Shown here: positions 9,549 to 18,222 of the stretch, piece after piece
Position numbering within the stretch: the first letter of the stretch is position 1
Layout of the letters: the number at the start of each line of letters is the position of its first letter
DNA from: Micromonospora sp. CP22
GTDB lineage: Bacteria; Actinomycetota; Actinomycetes; Mycobacteriales; Micromonosporaceae
DNA length: 64,000 nt
Assembly: GCF_009712475.1 (NCBI RefSeq)
Contig: NZ_VCJO01000007.1
Coordinates: 186,001 to 250,000 of the forward strand
Reading direction: 5' to 3'
The notes under the pieces: generated by a model
What the model was told of the DNA's origin: nothing
The model's input: the letters and a program-made list of their open reading frames with translations, nothing else
Databases searched by the model: none
Position numbers and translations under genes: made by a program

Positions 9549-10978
9549 GCCGGCACCGCGGAGCCGACTCGCTGCTGTCCGACTCCCCGTCGCCGGATCG
9601 GTCGCCGAAGGTGGCGGCATCGCTGTGGCGTCACCCCGACTTCCTCCGGCTCTGGGGCGCGCAGACCATCGCGATGCTCGGTTCCCGAGTAACCGAGTTG
9701 GCGCTGCCGCTGACCGCGATTCTGCTGCTGGACGCCGGACCGACCAGCCTGGGTCTGCTCAACGTCGCCGAGTACCTTCCCTTCACCCTGGTCACCTTGT
9801 TCGCCGGGGTGCTGGCCGACCGTTACCGACGGCGCGGCCTGCTCATCGGCGCCAACGTCGGGCGGGCGCTGATCCTGGCGGTGGTGCCGGTGCTCGCGCT
9901 GACCGACCAGCTGTCCATGACCGCCCTCTACGTGGTGGCCTTCCTGGTCGGTGTCCTGACCTCACAGTTCGACGTGGCCTACCAGGCGTACGTGCCAGTG
10001 TTGGTGTCACGGGCCCAGCTCGTGGAGGCCAACTCGAAGCTCCAGTCCACCCGCTCCATCGCCGAGACCGGCGGCAAGGGCTTCAGCGGTGTGCTGATCC
10101 AGGTGTTCACCGCTCCCGGCGCGATCATCGTCGACTGCCTGACGTATCTGATCTCGGCCGTGTCCCTGCTGTCGATCAAGACCCGGGAGCCGCGTCGCCC
10201 GGCCGCGGCCCGAGGCTTCAGCGGCGTGTGGAGCGAGATCGGCGAGGGGCTGCGGGCGACCCTCGGTCACCGCATCCTCCGCGCCGTCCTGCTCCAGGCC
10301 GCCTGGTTCAACCTGTTCCACGACGTCGTGCTCGTGCTGTTTCCGCTGTACGGCCTCAAGGACCTGGAGCTGACCCCGGCGCTGCTCGGGTTCATCATCG
10401 CCTCGGCCAGCGTCGGCGCCTTCGGCGGCTCGCTGATCGCCGGAGCGCTGGCGCGACGTCTCGGGATCGGCCCGGCGATGGTCGCGGGGGTGCTGACCTC
10501 GGCGCTGGGGCTCCTGGTGTTGCCGTTGGCCGCCGGTCCACCGGCGGTGCAGGCGTTGCTGCTCGGCGCGGGGTACGTGATCAGCGGGGTGGGCATCACC
10601 ATCTTCAACATCCACTCGGTGGCGCTGCGGCAGGCGATCATCCCGAACCGGCTCCTCGGGCGGGTCAGCGGGACGTACCGCTTCGTCGCCTGGGCGGTCA
10701 TCCCGCTGGGCGGCCTGCTCGCCGGGGCCCTGGCGAACGTCCTGAGCGCCCGAGGCGCCCTGCTCATCGCCGGCATCGGTCTGGTCATCGGGGCCATGGT
10801 GTTCGCGCTCACCCCGGCCGGACGGATCGCCGAGGCGCCCGAGGGGCCAGAAGACCTCGACGGCCCCGACGGCCCTGGTGGTCATGGTGGCCCTGGTGGT
10901 CATGGTGGCCCCGACAGCCGTGGCGGCCCGGGGAGCGCGCCGCTGGCCGGTCTCAAGCACTCGGACGAGCCGAGGTAG
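9545..10978 (+). CDS. MFS exporter with Gly/His-rich tail
   Basis: A 477-residue major facilitator superfamily protein with about twelve hydrophobic segments and the loop motif GVLADRYRRRGLL between helices 2 and 3. It resembles MFS exporters such as the EntS type. The GTG start at 9545 overlaps the previous stop. After the last helix comes a low-complexity tail of about 45 residues containing GPGGHGGPGGHGG, encoded by a tandem 18-bp repeat. In this setting it most likely exports the island product and provides self-protection; that role is inferred. Confidence 0.88.
   Translation: MSRHRGADSLLSDSPSPDRSPKVAASLWRHPDFLRLWGAQTIAMLGSRVTELALPLTAILLLDAGPTSLGLLNVAEYLPFTLVTLFAGVLADRYRRRGLLIGANVGRALILAVVPVLALTDQLSMTALYVVAFLVGVLTSQFDVAYQAYVPVLVSRAQLVEANSKLQSTRSIAETGGKGFSGVLIQVFTAPGAIIVDCLTYLISAVSLLSIKTREPRRPAAARGFSGVWSEIGEGLRATLGHRILRAVLLQAAWFNLFHDVVLVLFPLYGLKDLELTPALLGFIIASASVGAFGGSLIAGALARRLGIGPAMVAGVLTSALGLLVLPLAAGPPAVQALLLGAGYVISGVGITIFNIHSVALRQAIIPNRLLGRVSGTYRFVAWAVIPLGGLLAGALANVLSARGALLIAGIGLVIGAMVFALTPAGRIAEAPEGPEDLDGPDGPGGHGGPGGHGGPDSRGGPGSAPLAGLKHSDEPR
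10871..10906 (+). repeat. Tandem 18-bp repeat (2 copies) in the MFS tail
   Basis: Two identical 18-bp units (10871-10888 and 10889-10906) each encode GPGGHG. The in-frame length allows copy-number change without frameshift. The histidines could bind metal, but nothing else supports that. Confidence 0.8.
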
Positions 10979-10994
10979 TCGACGGAGCCGTGGC

Positions 10995-11082
10995 CCGCCG
11001 GGCTGCCGGGCCGCCGGGCTGCCGGGCCGCCGGGCCGCCGGGCCGCCGGGCCGCCGGGCCGCCGGGCCGCCGGGCCGCCGGG
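10995..11082. repeat. Octanucleotide tandem repeat, 11 copies, upstream of trpF
   Basis: Eleven consecutive 8-bp units of CCGCCGGG run from 10995 to 11082; units 2 and 4 read CTGCCGGG. The array lies between the MFS stop (10978) and the trpF ribosome-binding site (11101). It is non-coding, its unit is not a multiple of three, and slippage would change promoter or leader spacing for trpF. Confidence 0.95.
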
Positions 11083-11100
11083 CAGAATGTGAGATGCCGA

Positions 11101-11106
11101 AGGAGG
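11101..11106 (+). promoter_or_regulatory. Strong ribosome-binding site fixing a TTG start for trpF
   Basis: A perfect AGGAGG sits five bases before the TTG at 11112. The upstream in-frame ATG at 11094 lies before this site and would place the Shine-Dalgarno inside the coding region. Confidence 0.75.
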
Positions 11107-11111
11107 ATCGC

Positions 11112-11735
11112 TTGTTCATCAAAGTCTGCGGCCTACGGACCTCGACCGACGTCGCCGCCGCCGTGCACGCCGGGGTGGACGCGGTGGGCTTCATGCTGAC
11201 CGAGAGCGTGCGTCGGGTCACCCCGACGGAGGCCGGCCGCCTGGCGGCCGAGGTGCCGCCGCAGGTGCTGACCGTCGGAGTGTTCCGGGGTGAGCCGGTC
11301 GACGTCATCCGCGAGTGTGTGACCACGGCGGGACTTCGGGCGGTGCAGCTGCACGGCGGTGAGTCCCGCGAACACTACGCGGCGCTGCGCGACCTGGACG
11401 TCGCCCTGATCAGGGCGACGTCCGTGGCCGGCGGTGGCGACCTGCGCCCCGGCTCGTACGGCGAGGACATGCTGATCATCGACTCCCCCCAGCCGGGTTC
11501 CGGCAACCAGTGGAACTGGTCGTCGCTGGAGACGAAGCCGGTGGCCGGGCGGTGGATGCTGGCCGGTGGCCTCAGCCCGGACAACGTCGCGACCGCCGTC
11601 GCGGCGCTGTCCCCCTGGGGGGTCGACGTCTCCAGCGGGGTGGAGGTGCGTCGGGGCATCAAGGAACCGCAGCTGATCGCGGAATTCGTAGCGGCTGCCC
11701 GATCGCACGAGTCAGGTGCACCGCAGGCCGACTAG
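11112..11735 (+). CDS. trpF: Phosphoribosylanthranilate isomerase
   Basis: Converts N-(5-phosphoribosyl)anthranilate to the carboxyphenylamino-deoxyribulose phosphate in tryptophan synthesis. The 207-residue product begins FIKVCGLRT with the catalytic cysteine at residue 6, then has VQLHGGE and the aspartate of LIIDSPQPG (124), and ends with WMLAGGLSPDNV and VDVSSGVE for phosphate binding. The usual GGTG..FDW loop is replaced by GSGNQWNW, a divergence worth noting. TTG 11112 is the start. The last 77 bp overlap the convergent MocR gene. It is separated from trpDCBA by that regulator and the sugar dehydrogenase. Confidence 0.93.
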   Translation: MFIKVCGLRTSTDVAAAVHAGVDAVGFMLTESVRRVTPTEAGRLAAEVPPQVLTVGVFRGEPVDVIRECVTTAGLRAVQLHGGESREHYAALRDLDVALIRATSVAGGGDLRPGSYGEDMLIIDSPQPGSGNQWNWSSLETKPVAGRWMLAGGLSPDNVATAVAALSPWGVDVSSGVEVRRGIKEPQLIAEFVAAARSHESGAPQAD

Positions 11736-13146
11736 CCCGTCGGCCCGCGTACGGCGCGTACGCCTCGCCGACGCGGGCGAGCGCCTCGTTGATGTCACTG
11801 GGCCGCACCGACGAGTAGCCGATGACCAGGGCCGGGCGGGGGGTGACGCCGGGAATCTCGGCGAGCCGGAAGTGCCCGCCACCGCGCAGCAGGACCGACC
11901 GGCGCAACGCTCCCTCGACGACCGCCGCCTCGTCCACGTGGTGGGGCAGTTCGACGTAGACGTGCCGGCCCGCCGACGCGCCCCTGATGCTCGCCCCGGG
12001 CAGGTGTCGCCGGACCGCCTGGACCACGGTCTCCAGCCTGGAGCGGTACCTCGGCCGCAACCGGCGCAGGTGCCGGTCGAGCAGTCCCGCGCGGAGGAAC
12101 TCCGACACGGCCAGCTGGGTGATGCTGTCGCAGCCCTGGTCCGAGCTGGCCCGCGCTGCTTCGACCGCACCGACGAGCCATTCCGGCAGGGCGAGCCAAC
12201 CGAGGCGCAACCCGGGGGCGAGCACCTTGCTCAGGCTCCCGCCGTAGACCACCCGCTCCGGGTCGCAGCCCTGGATCGCCGGCGGCCGTTCCCGCTGGTC
12301 GAACCAGAACTCCGTGTCGTAGTCGTCCTCGATGATGATGCCGTTGACGTCACTCGCCCACCGCAACAGCGCCTGCCGACGTTGGGGCGGCATCGTCGCC
12401 CCGGTGGGGAACTGGTGTGCCGCGGTGACCAGGACAGCCCGGACGCCACTACGCGTCAGGGCGTCGATGTCGACCCCGTCGGCATCCACCGGCACCGGTA
12501 CCGCGCGCATCCCGGTGCTGCGGATGAACTGCAACTGCTTGCCGCTGCCGGGGTTCTCGACGCCGATCCGGTCGATGCCCATCGTCGGCAGGGTGCGGCA
12601 GAGCAGCCCGAGACCGTGCGCGAAGCCCAGCGTGACCATGGTGTGGGCGGGCTCCACCCGTACGCCCCGCACCCGGCCGAGGTAGCTGGCCAACTCCGTA
12701 CGCAACGACGCGATGCCGGATATCGGCGGGTAGCTCAAGCCGCTGGGCCCGAGGCTCTGCGTGGCCCGCTGGTAGCACGACAGCCACTCCTGAAGGGGAA
12801 AGTTCGTCACGTCCGTCGCGCCGACCCGCAGGTCCCAGCGCACGGGCGGCGCCGACGGCTCGTCGAGCCTGGACCTGCGGTCCGCACCGGCGATGGAGCG
12901 GGTGGCAACGCGGGTACCCGAGCCCTGGACGGCCTCCAGATACCCCTCGGCGCTCATCTGCTCGTACGCCTCGACGACCACAGAGCGGGACACCCCAATG
13001 TCACGCGCCAACAGGCGGCTCGACGGCAGCGGCACGCCGGGCAGGAGAACGCCATTTCGAATCTTCTCCTTGATGGCGCTCTGGATCTGCCGACTAAGCG
13101 GCTCGTCGATGTCCCTGCAAACGCTGATTGTCAGATGCCACGACAT
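11659..13146 (-). CDS. MocR-family regulator (GntR wHTH + PLP aminotransferase fold)
   Basis: A 495-residue fusion of an N-terminal GntR winged helix-turn-helix (about 15-80, with PSSRLLARDIGVSRSVVVEA) and a type I aminotransferase-like domain. IIIEDDYDTEF (271-280) and GGSLSKVLAPG, with the PLP lysine near 307, are intact, so it should bind PLP. MocR proteins such as GabR, PdxR and TauR sense PLP or amine adducts and act at adjacent divergent promoters. It diverges from the sugar dehydrogenase operon across a 639-bp AT-richer gap and is the only regulator in the island. Its 3' end overlaps trpF antisense by 77 bp. Confidence 0.93.
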   Translation of the reverse strand: MSWHLTISVCRDIDEPLSRQIQSAIKEKIRNGVLLPGVPLPSSRLLARDIGVSRSVVVEAYEQMSAEGYLEAVQGSGTRVATRSIAGADRRSRLDEPSAPPVRWDLRVGATDVTNFPLQEWLSCYQRATQSLGPSGLSYPPISGIASLRTELASYLGRVRGVRVEPAHTMVTLGFAHGLGLLCRTLPTMGIDRIGVENPGSGKQLQFIRSTGMRAVPVPVDADGVDIDALTRSGVRAVLVTAAHQFPTGATMPPQRRQALLRWASDVNGIIIEDDYDTEFWFDQRERPPAIQGCDPERVVYGGSLSKVLAPGLRLGWLALPEWLVGAVEAARASSDQGCDSITQLAVSEFLRAGLLDRHLRRLRPRYRSRLETVVQAVRRHLPGASIRGASAGRHVYVELPHHVDEAAVVEGALRRSVLLRGGGHFRLAEIPGVTPRPALVIGYSSVRPSDINEALARVGEAYAPYAGRRASRPAVHLTRAIGQPLRIPRSAAVP

Positions 13147-13785
13147 TCTGAAATTGCCCCCTCAGCACGACAGCGTCGCCGCCCCTCGGCTATTGCTCAT
13201 CGGATGTCACGTGCGGAGCTTGATGTCGGTCGCCAATGACCGAGTACGATGGCCGCTGCCCCACCCACAATGGCCCGCAGGGTGGATTCTAGCCCGGCAC
13301 CGCATCCACCCGAATCGCGGCTGACGACCAGAGCGCCACCCAGTCGGCGTGCAGCGTCCAATCGCGGCCTCCCGAGCCGTACCGTAGCGCGCTTTTTGGC
13401 CTAATCGGTCGGAATACGTCCAGCGACGACCAGTAGGCACGGCGGAACGGAGCGTGGCCGTTGATCAACCTGGAACACCAACCTGCGCCCATTTAGACGC
13501 TTTGGTACTCGCTCCTGCGATACGCATGGACGCGGGTAACCAGAAAGCCCAGCATATAAGCGACAATGACTGTCCGGATGGTGCACACGCACGACAGTCC
13601 GGCCGAGCGAAGATTGACCGATACGTGGACGACACCCAGGTCAAGGCAGACGATTCGCAACGGATCCGGCCCTGGTCTGCCGACGGCCAGGTTCAGTGGT
13701 CTGGGCCGGGCCACCGAGCGGCTGATTGAATCGCCGCCGGCACTCAGTGGCCGAGCAATCACGCCCACCGCTTGGAGCTGTACGA
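13147..13785. promoter_or_regulatory. Divergent AT-richer control region between the MocR gene and the biosynthetic operon
   Basis: This 639-bp gap is visibly less GC-rich than its surroundings and carries no frame with normal third-position bias. TGGTCTG occurs at 13673-13679 and 13697-13703 (24-bp period), matching the TGGTCTG at 4561-4567 before the ligase operon. GACCAG, the reverse complement of CTGGTC, lies at 13326-13331 and 13428-13433. TATAAG at 13555-13560 is a -10-like box. The GGAG at 13774-13777 serves the start at 13786. A MocR operator here is likely but not proven. Confidence 0.5.
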
Positions 13786-15141
13786 ATGGTTAGCATGGTC
13801 AGCTCGCCCACCGATTCCCGAGCATCGGACCCGCATGCCTGCGCCGTTGTCGAGGTGTCCGACTTTGATCGCCTCATCGAAAGCCGAAAGGCTGTCGTCG
13901 GCATCGTCGGGCTCGGCTACACCGGCCTGCCACTGGCTACCGGTTTCGCCGCGGCGGGCTTTTCGGTGGTCGGCCTCGACACGGACACCGAGAAGATCAA
14001 CGCGATAGTCCGGGGCGAGTCCTACCTTCCCGACGTCTCGGACCTGGAATTGGAGGAGCTTCGCCTGAAGCTGTCGGTGGGGACGTCTCCGGACGCGATG
14101 GCGGTGGCCGACGCCGTGGTCGTCTGCGTCCCGACCCCCACCGCCGACGGCGTCGCCGACCTGTCGCACGTCGACGGGGCCCTCGCCGCGGTGGTTCCCC
14201 ACCTACGACCGGGCACGTTGCTGGTGTTGCAGTCCACCATCCCACCGGGGACCACGTCCGCCGCAGCGCGTCGGCTCACCAGCGAGGGCGGCATCCGCAT
14301 CGGCACCGACCTCTATCTGGCGATGGCTCCGGAGCGGATCAACCCGGCGAACGCCGACGGATGGCGGATGACCAACACGCCCAAACTGGTCGGCGGCCTC
14401 ACCGCCGAGTGCACCCGCCGGGCCACGCTGCTGTTCGAGCAGGTGTGCGAGCAGGTCCACCCGGTCTCCAGCCCGGAGGTCGCCGAGCTGGCGAAGGTCT
14501 TCGAGAACACGTTCCGGCTGGTCAACATCGCGCTGAGCCTGGAGCTGTCCGACCTCTGCCGGCACCTGCGGATCCCGGTCCGGGAGGTCATCGACGCAGC
14601 GGCGACCAAGCCGTACGGCTTCCTCGCGCACTACCCCGGCCCCGGGGTGGGCGGTGAGTGCATCCCGGTCGACCCGCTCTTCCTCCGGCCCCTCGCGGAA
14701 CTGGCCGGCACGGACCTCAGCCTGGTCACCGCCGCACACCGCCGGATCACCGAGCGCCCGGGGCAGGTCGTCGACCGGATCCGGGAGCTGCTCGTGGCCC
14801 GGGGCGGGACGATCCAGCAGGCCCGGGTGCTGATCGTCGGCGTCAGCTACAAGGAGGGCGTGGCCGACCTACGCAACGCCCCGGCCCTGGACATCATCCG
14901 GGCGCTGCGGCAGTGCGGCGCACAGGTCAGCTACTACGACCCGCTGGTGCCGTCGATGGTCCTCGACGGCCAGTCGGTGCCCGTGGCGGCCTGGACGCCC
15001 ACCGAACTCGCGGCACAGGACTGCGTCGTGCTGGTGACCCCGCACAACCGCATCGCGGCGGACCCGCACTGGAGCGCCGCGCCGCTGGTGCTGGACACCC
15101 GCAACGTGCTGGCACCGGCCGACAACGTCGAAATCCTGTGA
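13786..15141 (+). CDS. Nucleotide-sugar 6-dehydrogenase (UDP-GlcNAc/ManNAc dehydrogenase-like)
   Basis: The UDP-sugar dehydrogenase family oxidises the C6 hydroxyl of a nucleotide sugar to the carboxylate in two NAD-dependent steps. The 451-residue product has the Rossmann motif GLGYTGLPLATGFAAAGF (42-59), the FENTFRLVNIALS helix, the catalytic cysteine in GGECIPVDP (C292) and the C-terminal GVSYKEGVADLRNAP. These match WecC/WbpA-type enzymes acting on N-acetylhexosamines better than UDP-glucose dehydrogenases. ATG 13786 follows GGAG by eight bases. It heads the twelve-gene right operon; with the oxidoreductases and aminotransferases it could feed amino-uronic acid formation. Confidence 0.9.
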   Translation: MVSMVSSPTDSRASDPHACAVVEVSDFDRLIESRKAVVGIVGLGYTGLPLATGFAAAGFSVVGLDTDTEKINAIVRGESYLPDVSDLELEELRLKLSVGTSPDAMAVADAVVVCVPTPTADGVADLSHVDGALAAVVPHLRPGTLLVLQSTIPPGTTSAAARRLTSEGGIRIGTDLYLAMAPERINPANADGWRMTNTPKLVGGLTAECTRRATLLFEQVCEQVHPVSSPEVAELAKVFENTFRLVNIALSLELSDLCRHLRIPVREVIDAAATKPYGFLAHYPGPGVGGECIPVDPLFLRPLAELAGTDLSLVTAAHRRITERPGQVVDRIRELLVARGGTIQQARVLIVGVSYKEGVADLRNAPALDIIRALRQCGAQVSYYDPLVPSMVLDGQSVPVAAWTPTELAAQDCVVLVTPHNRIAADPHWSAAPLVLDTRNVLAPADNVEIL

Positions 15142-16211
15142 TGCCCACCTCGCGAACCCTGGCCGAGCACGACGCGTCGTTCCTCCGGTCGGCCACCCGG
15201 TCGGCCGTCGCGGGGGCGGACCTCGACGCGACGACGGCGGCGCGGGCGCTGACCGCCCTGCTGTCCGGTGCGGACGACACCGACGCGGCGGCCCTGCTCA
15301 CCGCACTGGCCGCCAAGGGCCCGTCCGCGACCGAGGTCGCGGCGACCGTCCGGGTCGTCCTCGCCGCCGCGCCGCCGGTGGCCTGGACGGACCCGGCGGT
15401 CGACATCGTGGGCACCGGCGGGGACGGCAGCGATTCGGTCAACATCTCCACGGTCGCCGCCCTGATCGCCACGGCCGCGGGCGCCACCGTCGCCAAGGCC
15501 GGCAACCGGGCCGCGACGAGCCGGTGCGGCAGCGCCGACCTGCTGGAGGCGCTCGGCGTACCGGTCGACCCGTCGCCCGACATCGTCGACTCGCTGCGTC
15601 GACACCGCTTCGCCTTCCTCTTCACGCCCGCCGTGCACCCGGCCATGCGGACCCTGGCGCCGCTTCGTCGACGGCTCGGCTTCCGGACGATCTTCAACCT
15701 GTCGGGGCCGTTGGCGAACCCGGTGCCGCTGACCGCGCGTCTGGTCGGCGCGGCCGACGCACGCGAGCAGGAAGTCCTCGCGGCGGCTGCGGCGGAGCTG
15801 GGCGACACGCCCACCTGGGTCGTACGCAGCGCCTCCGGTCTCGACGAGTTGTCCACCGCCGAACCCAGCACGGTCATCGCGGTCGCCCGGGGTCGGACCG
15901 AGACCTTCCGTGTCGACCCGCGCGACCTGCCCGTGGCACCGGCCGGGCTCGACGAGCTGCGGGGCGGCGACGCCCGGCACAACGCCCAGCTGGTACGCGA
16001 CATCCTCACCGGCGTCGCGCCCCGGCCGGTCACCGACACGTGCCTGCTCAACGCGGCAGCCGCGGTGCATCTCGCCGGTCTGGCCGAGGACCTCGCCGAC
16101 GGGCTGGAACTGTCCCGGGAAGCGGTCGGCAGCGGGCGCGCCGCCGCCCTGCTCGCGGACCTCCGCCACGAGCCAGTTGCCGTCACCACCTCCGAACGCG
16201 ACGCGCGATGA
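15141..16211 (+). CDS. trpD: Anthranilate phosphoribosyltransferase, with unusual KAGN motif
   Basis: Transfers phosphoribosyl from PRPP to anthranilate. The 356-residue product carries GTGGDGSDSVNIST (91-104) for PRPP binding, GSADLLEALGV, HPAMR and FRTIFNLSGPLANP. The family motif KHGN reads KAGN here (alanine at residue 120). The histidine at this place contacts the anthranilate side in characterised TrpD enzymes, so substrate preference may have shifted. The ATG at 15141 shares one base with the upstream TGA. It precedes trpC by 35 bp. Confidence 0.93.
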   Translation: MPTSRTLAEHDASFLRSATRSAVAGADLDATTAARALTALLSGADDTDAAALLTALAAKGPSATEVAATVRVVLAAAPPVAWTDPAVDIVGTGGDGSDSVNISTVAALIATAAGATVAKAGNRAATSRCGSADLLEALGVPVDPSPDIVDSLRRHRFAFLFTPAVHPAMRTLAPLRRRLGFRTIFNLSGPLANPVPLTARLVGAADAREQEVLAAAAAELGDTPTWVVRSASGLDELSTAEPSTVIAVARGRTETFRVDPRDLPVAPAGLDELRGGDARHNAQLVRDILTGVAPRPVTDTCLLNAAAAVHLAGLAEDLADGLELSREAVGSGRAAALLADLRHEPVAVTTSERDAR

Positions 16212-16246
16212 CGCGGTCACCACTACCCAGCAGCAAGGAGTTCCGC

Positions 16247-17038
16247 ATGCATCTCGACGACATCGTCGCGGCAAAGCGGTCGGCCTGGTCCGGCGCGCGT
16301 GCGCCCGTGTCGGCGGCCGGCGAGCGGGCCACGCCCGCCCGTGCCGGCACCTTCGCCGCCGCCCTGAACGGCACCGAGGTGGGCATCATCGCCGAGGTCA
16401 AGCCGAAGTCGCCGTCCAAGGGCGACCTGCTGCCCCTGGCCGAGGCGGTGCCGCTGGCCCGCACGTACGCCGGGGCCGGAGCCGCCGCGGTGTCGGTCCT
16501 GGCCGACACCCCCTACTTCGGCGGCTCACCGGACCTGGTGGCGCAGGTGGCCAACGACGCCGAGGTCACCGTTCCGGTGCTGTTCAAGGACTTCCTGGTC
16601 GACGTGCGGCAGGTGCAGCTGGCACACGACTGCGGCGCGGACGCGGTACTGGTCATCGTCCGGTCGGTCGACGACGCCCTGCTCGCCGACCTCCTCGCCG
16701 CCGCCGACGGGCTCGGACTCGACGCGCTGGTCGAGACGTTCACCGAGGAGGAGGTGGAGCGGGCCGTGCGGGCCGGTGCCCGGATCATCGGCGTGAACAA
16801 CCGCGACCTGCGCACCTTCGAGGTCGACCTGGACAACTCCCAGCGGCTACGCCAACTGATCCCGCCAGGCGTGCTGACGGTGAGCGAGAGCGGCCTGCAC
16901 ACGCCGGCCGACCTGGCCCGCATCGGCGCCCACGGCTTCCACGCCGCGTTGATCGGCGAGAGCCTGCTGACCAGTGACGACCCGGCGGAGAAGCTCCGTT
17001 CGCTGCGCGGCGTCCGGATTGCGCAGGCCGTGCGATGA
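16247..17038 (+). CDS. trpC: Indole-3-glycerol-phosphate synthase
   Basis: Closes the pyrrole ring to give indole-3-glycerol phosphate. The 263-residue TIM barrel keeps the expected residues: E50 and K52 in [12 protein letters not shown]114 in VLFKDF, E163 in [10 protein letters not shown]184 in GVNNRDL and E214 in VSESGL. The usual VLRKDF reads VLFKDF, a mild departure. ATG 16247 has AAGGAG at 16235-16240 with six-base spacing. Its stop overlaps the trpB start as ATGA. Confidence 0.95.
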   Translation: MHLDDIVAAKRSAWSGARAPVSAAGERATPARAGTFAAALNGTEVGIIAEVKPKSPSKGDLLPLAEAVPLARTYAGAGAAAVSVLADTPYFGGSPDLVAQVANDAEVTVPVLFKDFLVDVRQVQLAHDCGADAVLVIVRSVDDALLADLLAAADGLGLDALVETFTEEEVERAVRAGARIIGVNNRDLRTFEVDLDNSQRLRQLIPPGVLTVSESGLHTPADLARIGAHGFHAALIGESLLTSDDPAEKLRSLRGVRIAQAVR

Positions 17039-18222
17039 GCGGGTGGTTCGGCGGGTACGGCGGCCAGTTCGTGGCGGAGACGTTGGTGGCTCCGTTGGAG
17101 GAACTGGAGGCGGCGTACCAGAAGGCACAGGCCAGCGAGGAGTTCCTCGGCGAGTTGGACGACCTGCTGAACAGGTTCATCGGGCGGCCCACCCCGCTGA
17201 CCAGGCTTCGCAGGTTGGGGGTCGAGACCAACGGCTGCACCCTCTGGCTCAAGCGGGAGGACCTGACCCACACCGGCGCCCACAAGATCAACAATGCGAT
17301 CGGACAGGCCCTGCTCGCCCGGCGCATCGGCAAGCAACGCATCATCGCCGAGACCGGCGCCGGACAGCACGGTGTGGCCGTCGCCGCGGCCTGCGCCCAC
17401 CTGCAACTCGACGCGACCATCTACATGGGACGCGTCGACGCCGAGCGGCAGGCGCCGAACGTGCAGCGGATGGAGTTGCTCGGAGCCGAGGTACGCCTGG
17501 TCGACAACGGCACGGCGACGCTCAAGGACGCCATCAACGAGGCCATCCGCGACTGGATCGCCCACCCCGACTCCACTCACTACCTGCTCGGCTCGGTGGT
17601 CGGGCCGCACCCCTTCCCCACGATCGTGCGCGGCTTCCAGTCCGTCATCGGCCGGGAGGCCCGGCAGCAGTTCCAGGACGCCGTGGGCGGTCTGCCCGAC
17701 GCGGTGGTGGCCTGCGTCGGCGGCGGCAGCAACTCGGTCGGGATGTTCAGCGCGTTCCTCGACGACCCGGTCCGCCTGGTCGGCATCCAGGCGGCCGGCG
17801 AAGGGTTGGGTCCGGGCGGCCGGCACGCCGCGCCGCTGCTCTACGGCGAGCCGGGCGTGCTACAGGGCACCCGCACCTACCTCCTCCAGGACGACGACGG
17901 CCAGATCCTGCTGACCCACAGCGTGGCACCGGGACTGGACTACCCCGGCGTCGGACCGGAGCACAGCCACTTCAAGGACACCGGCCGGGTCGAGTACCGC
18001 ACGGCCAGCGACGACCAGGCGCTCAGCACCTTCGCGCTGCTCAGCCGCGCCGAGGGCATCATCCCCGCCCTTGAGTCCGCCCACGCGGTGGCCGGCGCGC
18101 TCGAACTGGCGGAGGAACTGCCCAGCGGCAGCAACATCCTGGTGAACCTGTCCGGACGTGGCGACAAGGACCTGGTCAGCGCCCTGGCGGCGCTACGCGA
18201 ACGGGATGGAGCAGATCGGTGA
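17035..18222 (+). CDS. trpB: Tryptophan synthase beta subunit
   Basis: PLP enzyme that joins indole with serine to give tryptophan. The 395-residue product has the PLP lysine in [13 protein letters not shown] (K84), the indole-binding glutamate in [12 protein letters not shown] (E106), the phosphate loop [12 protein letters not shown] and [15 protein letters not shown]. It is the TrpB1 type, which pairs with TrpA, and trpA follows with a GTGA overlap. In a biosynthetic cluster it could also accept indole analogues; that is inference. Confidence 0.96.
   Translation: MSGWFGGYGGQFVAETLVAPLEELEAAYQKAQASEEFLGELDDLLNRFIGRPTPLTRLRRLGVETNGCTLWLKREDLTHTGAHKINNAIGQALLARRIGKQRIIAETGAGQHGVAVAAACAHLQLDATIYMGRVDAERQAPNVQRMELLGAEVRLVDNGTATLKDAINEAIRDWIAHPDSTHYLLGSVVGPHPFPTIVRGFQSVIGREARQQFQDAVGGLPDAVVACVGGGSNSVGMFSAFLDDPVRLVGIQAAGEGLGPGGRHAAPLLYGEPGVLQGTRTYLLQDDDGQILLTHSVAPGLDYPGVGPEHSHFKDTGRVEYRTASDDQALSTFALLSRAEGIIPALESAHAVAGALELAEELPSGSNILVNLSGRGDKDLVSALAALRERDGADR

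Noticed and set aside
9400..11199. Long 599-codon open frame over ligase D, MFS and the repeat
   Set aside because: It is Arg/Pro/Gly-rich, lies in another frame across well-supported genes and continues through the octanucleotide array; it is a GC-bias shadow.
13454..13729. Possible small gene in the MocR-operon gap
   Set aside because: Third-position GC is low and codon use unlike neighbours; it covers operator-like motifs and shows no family features.
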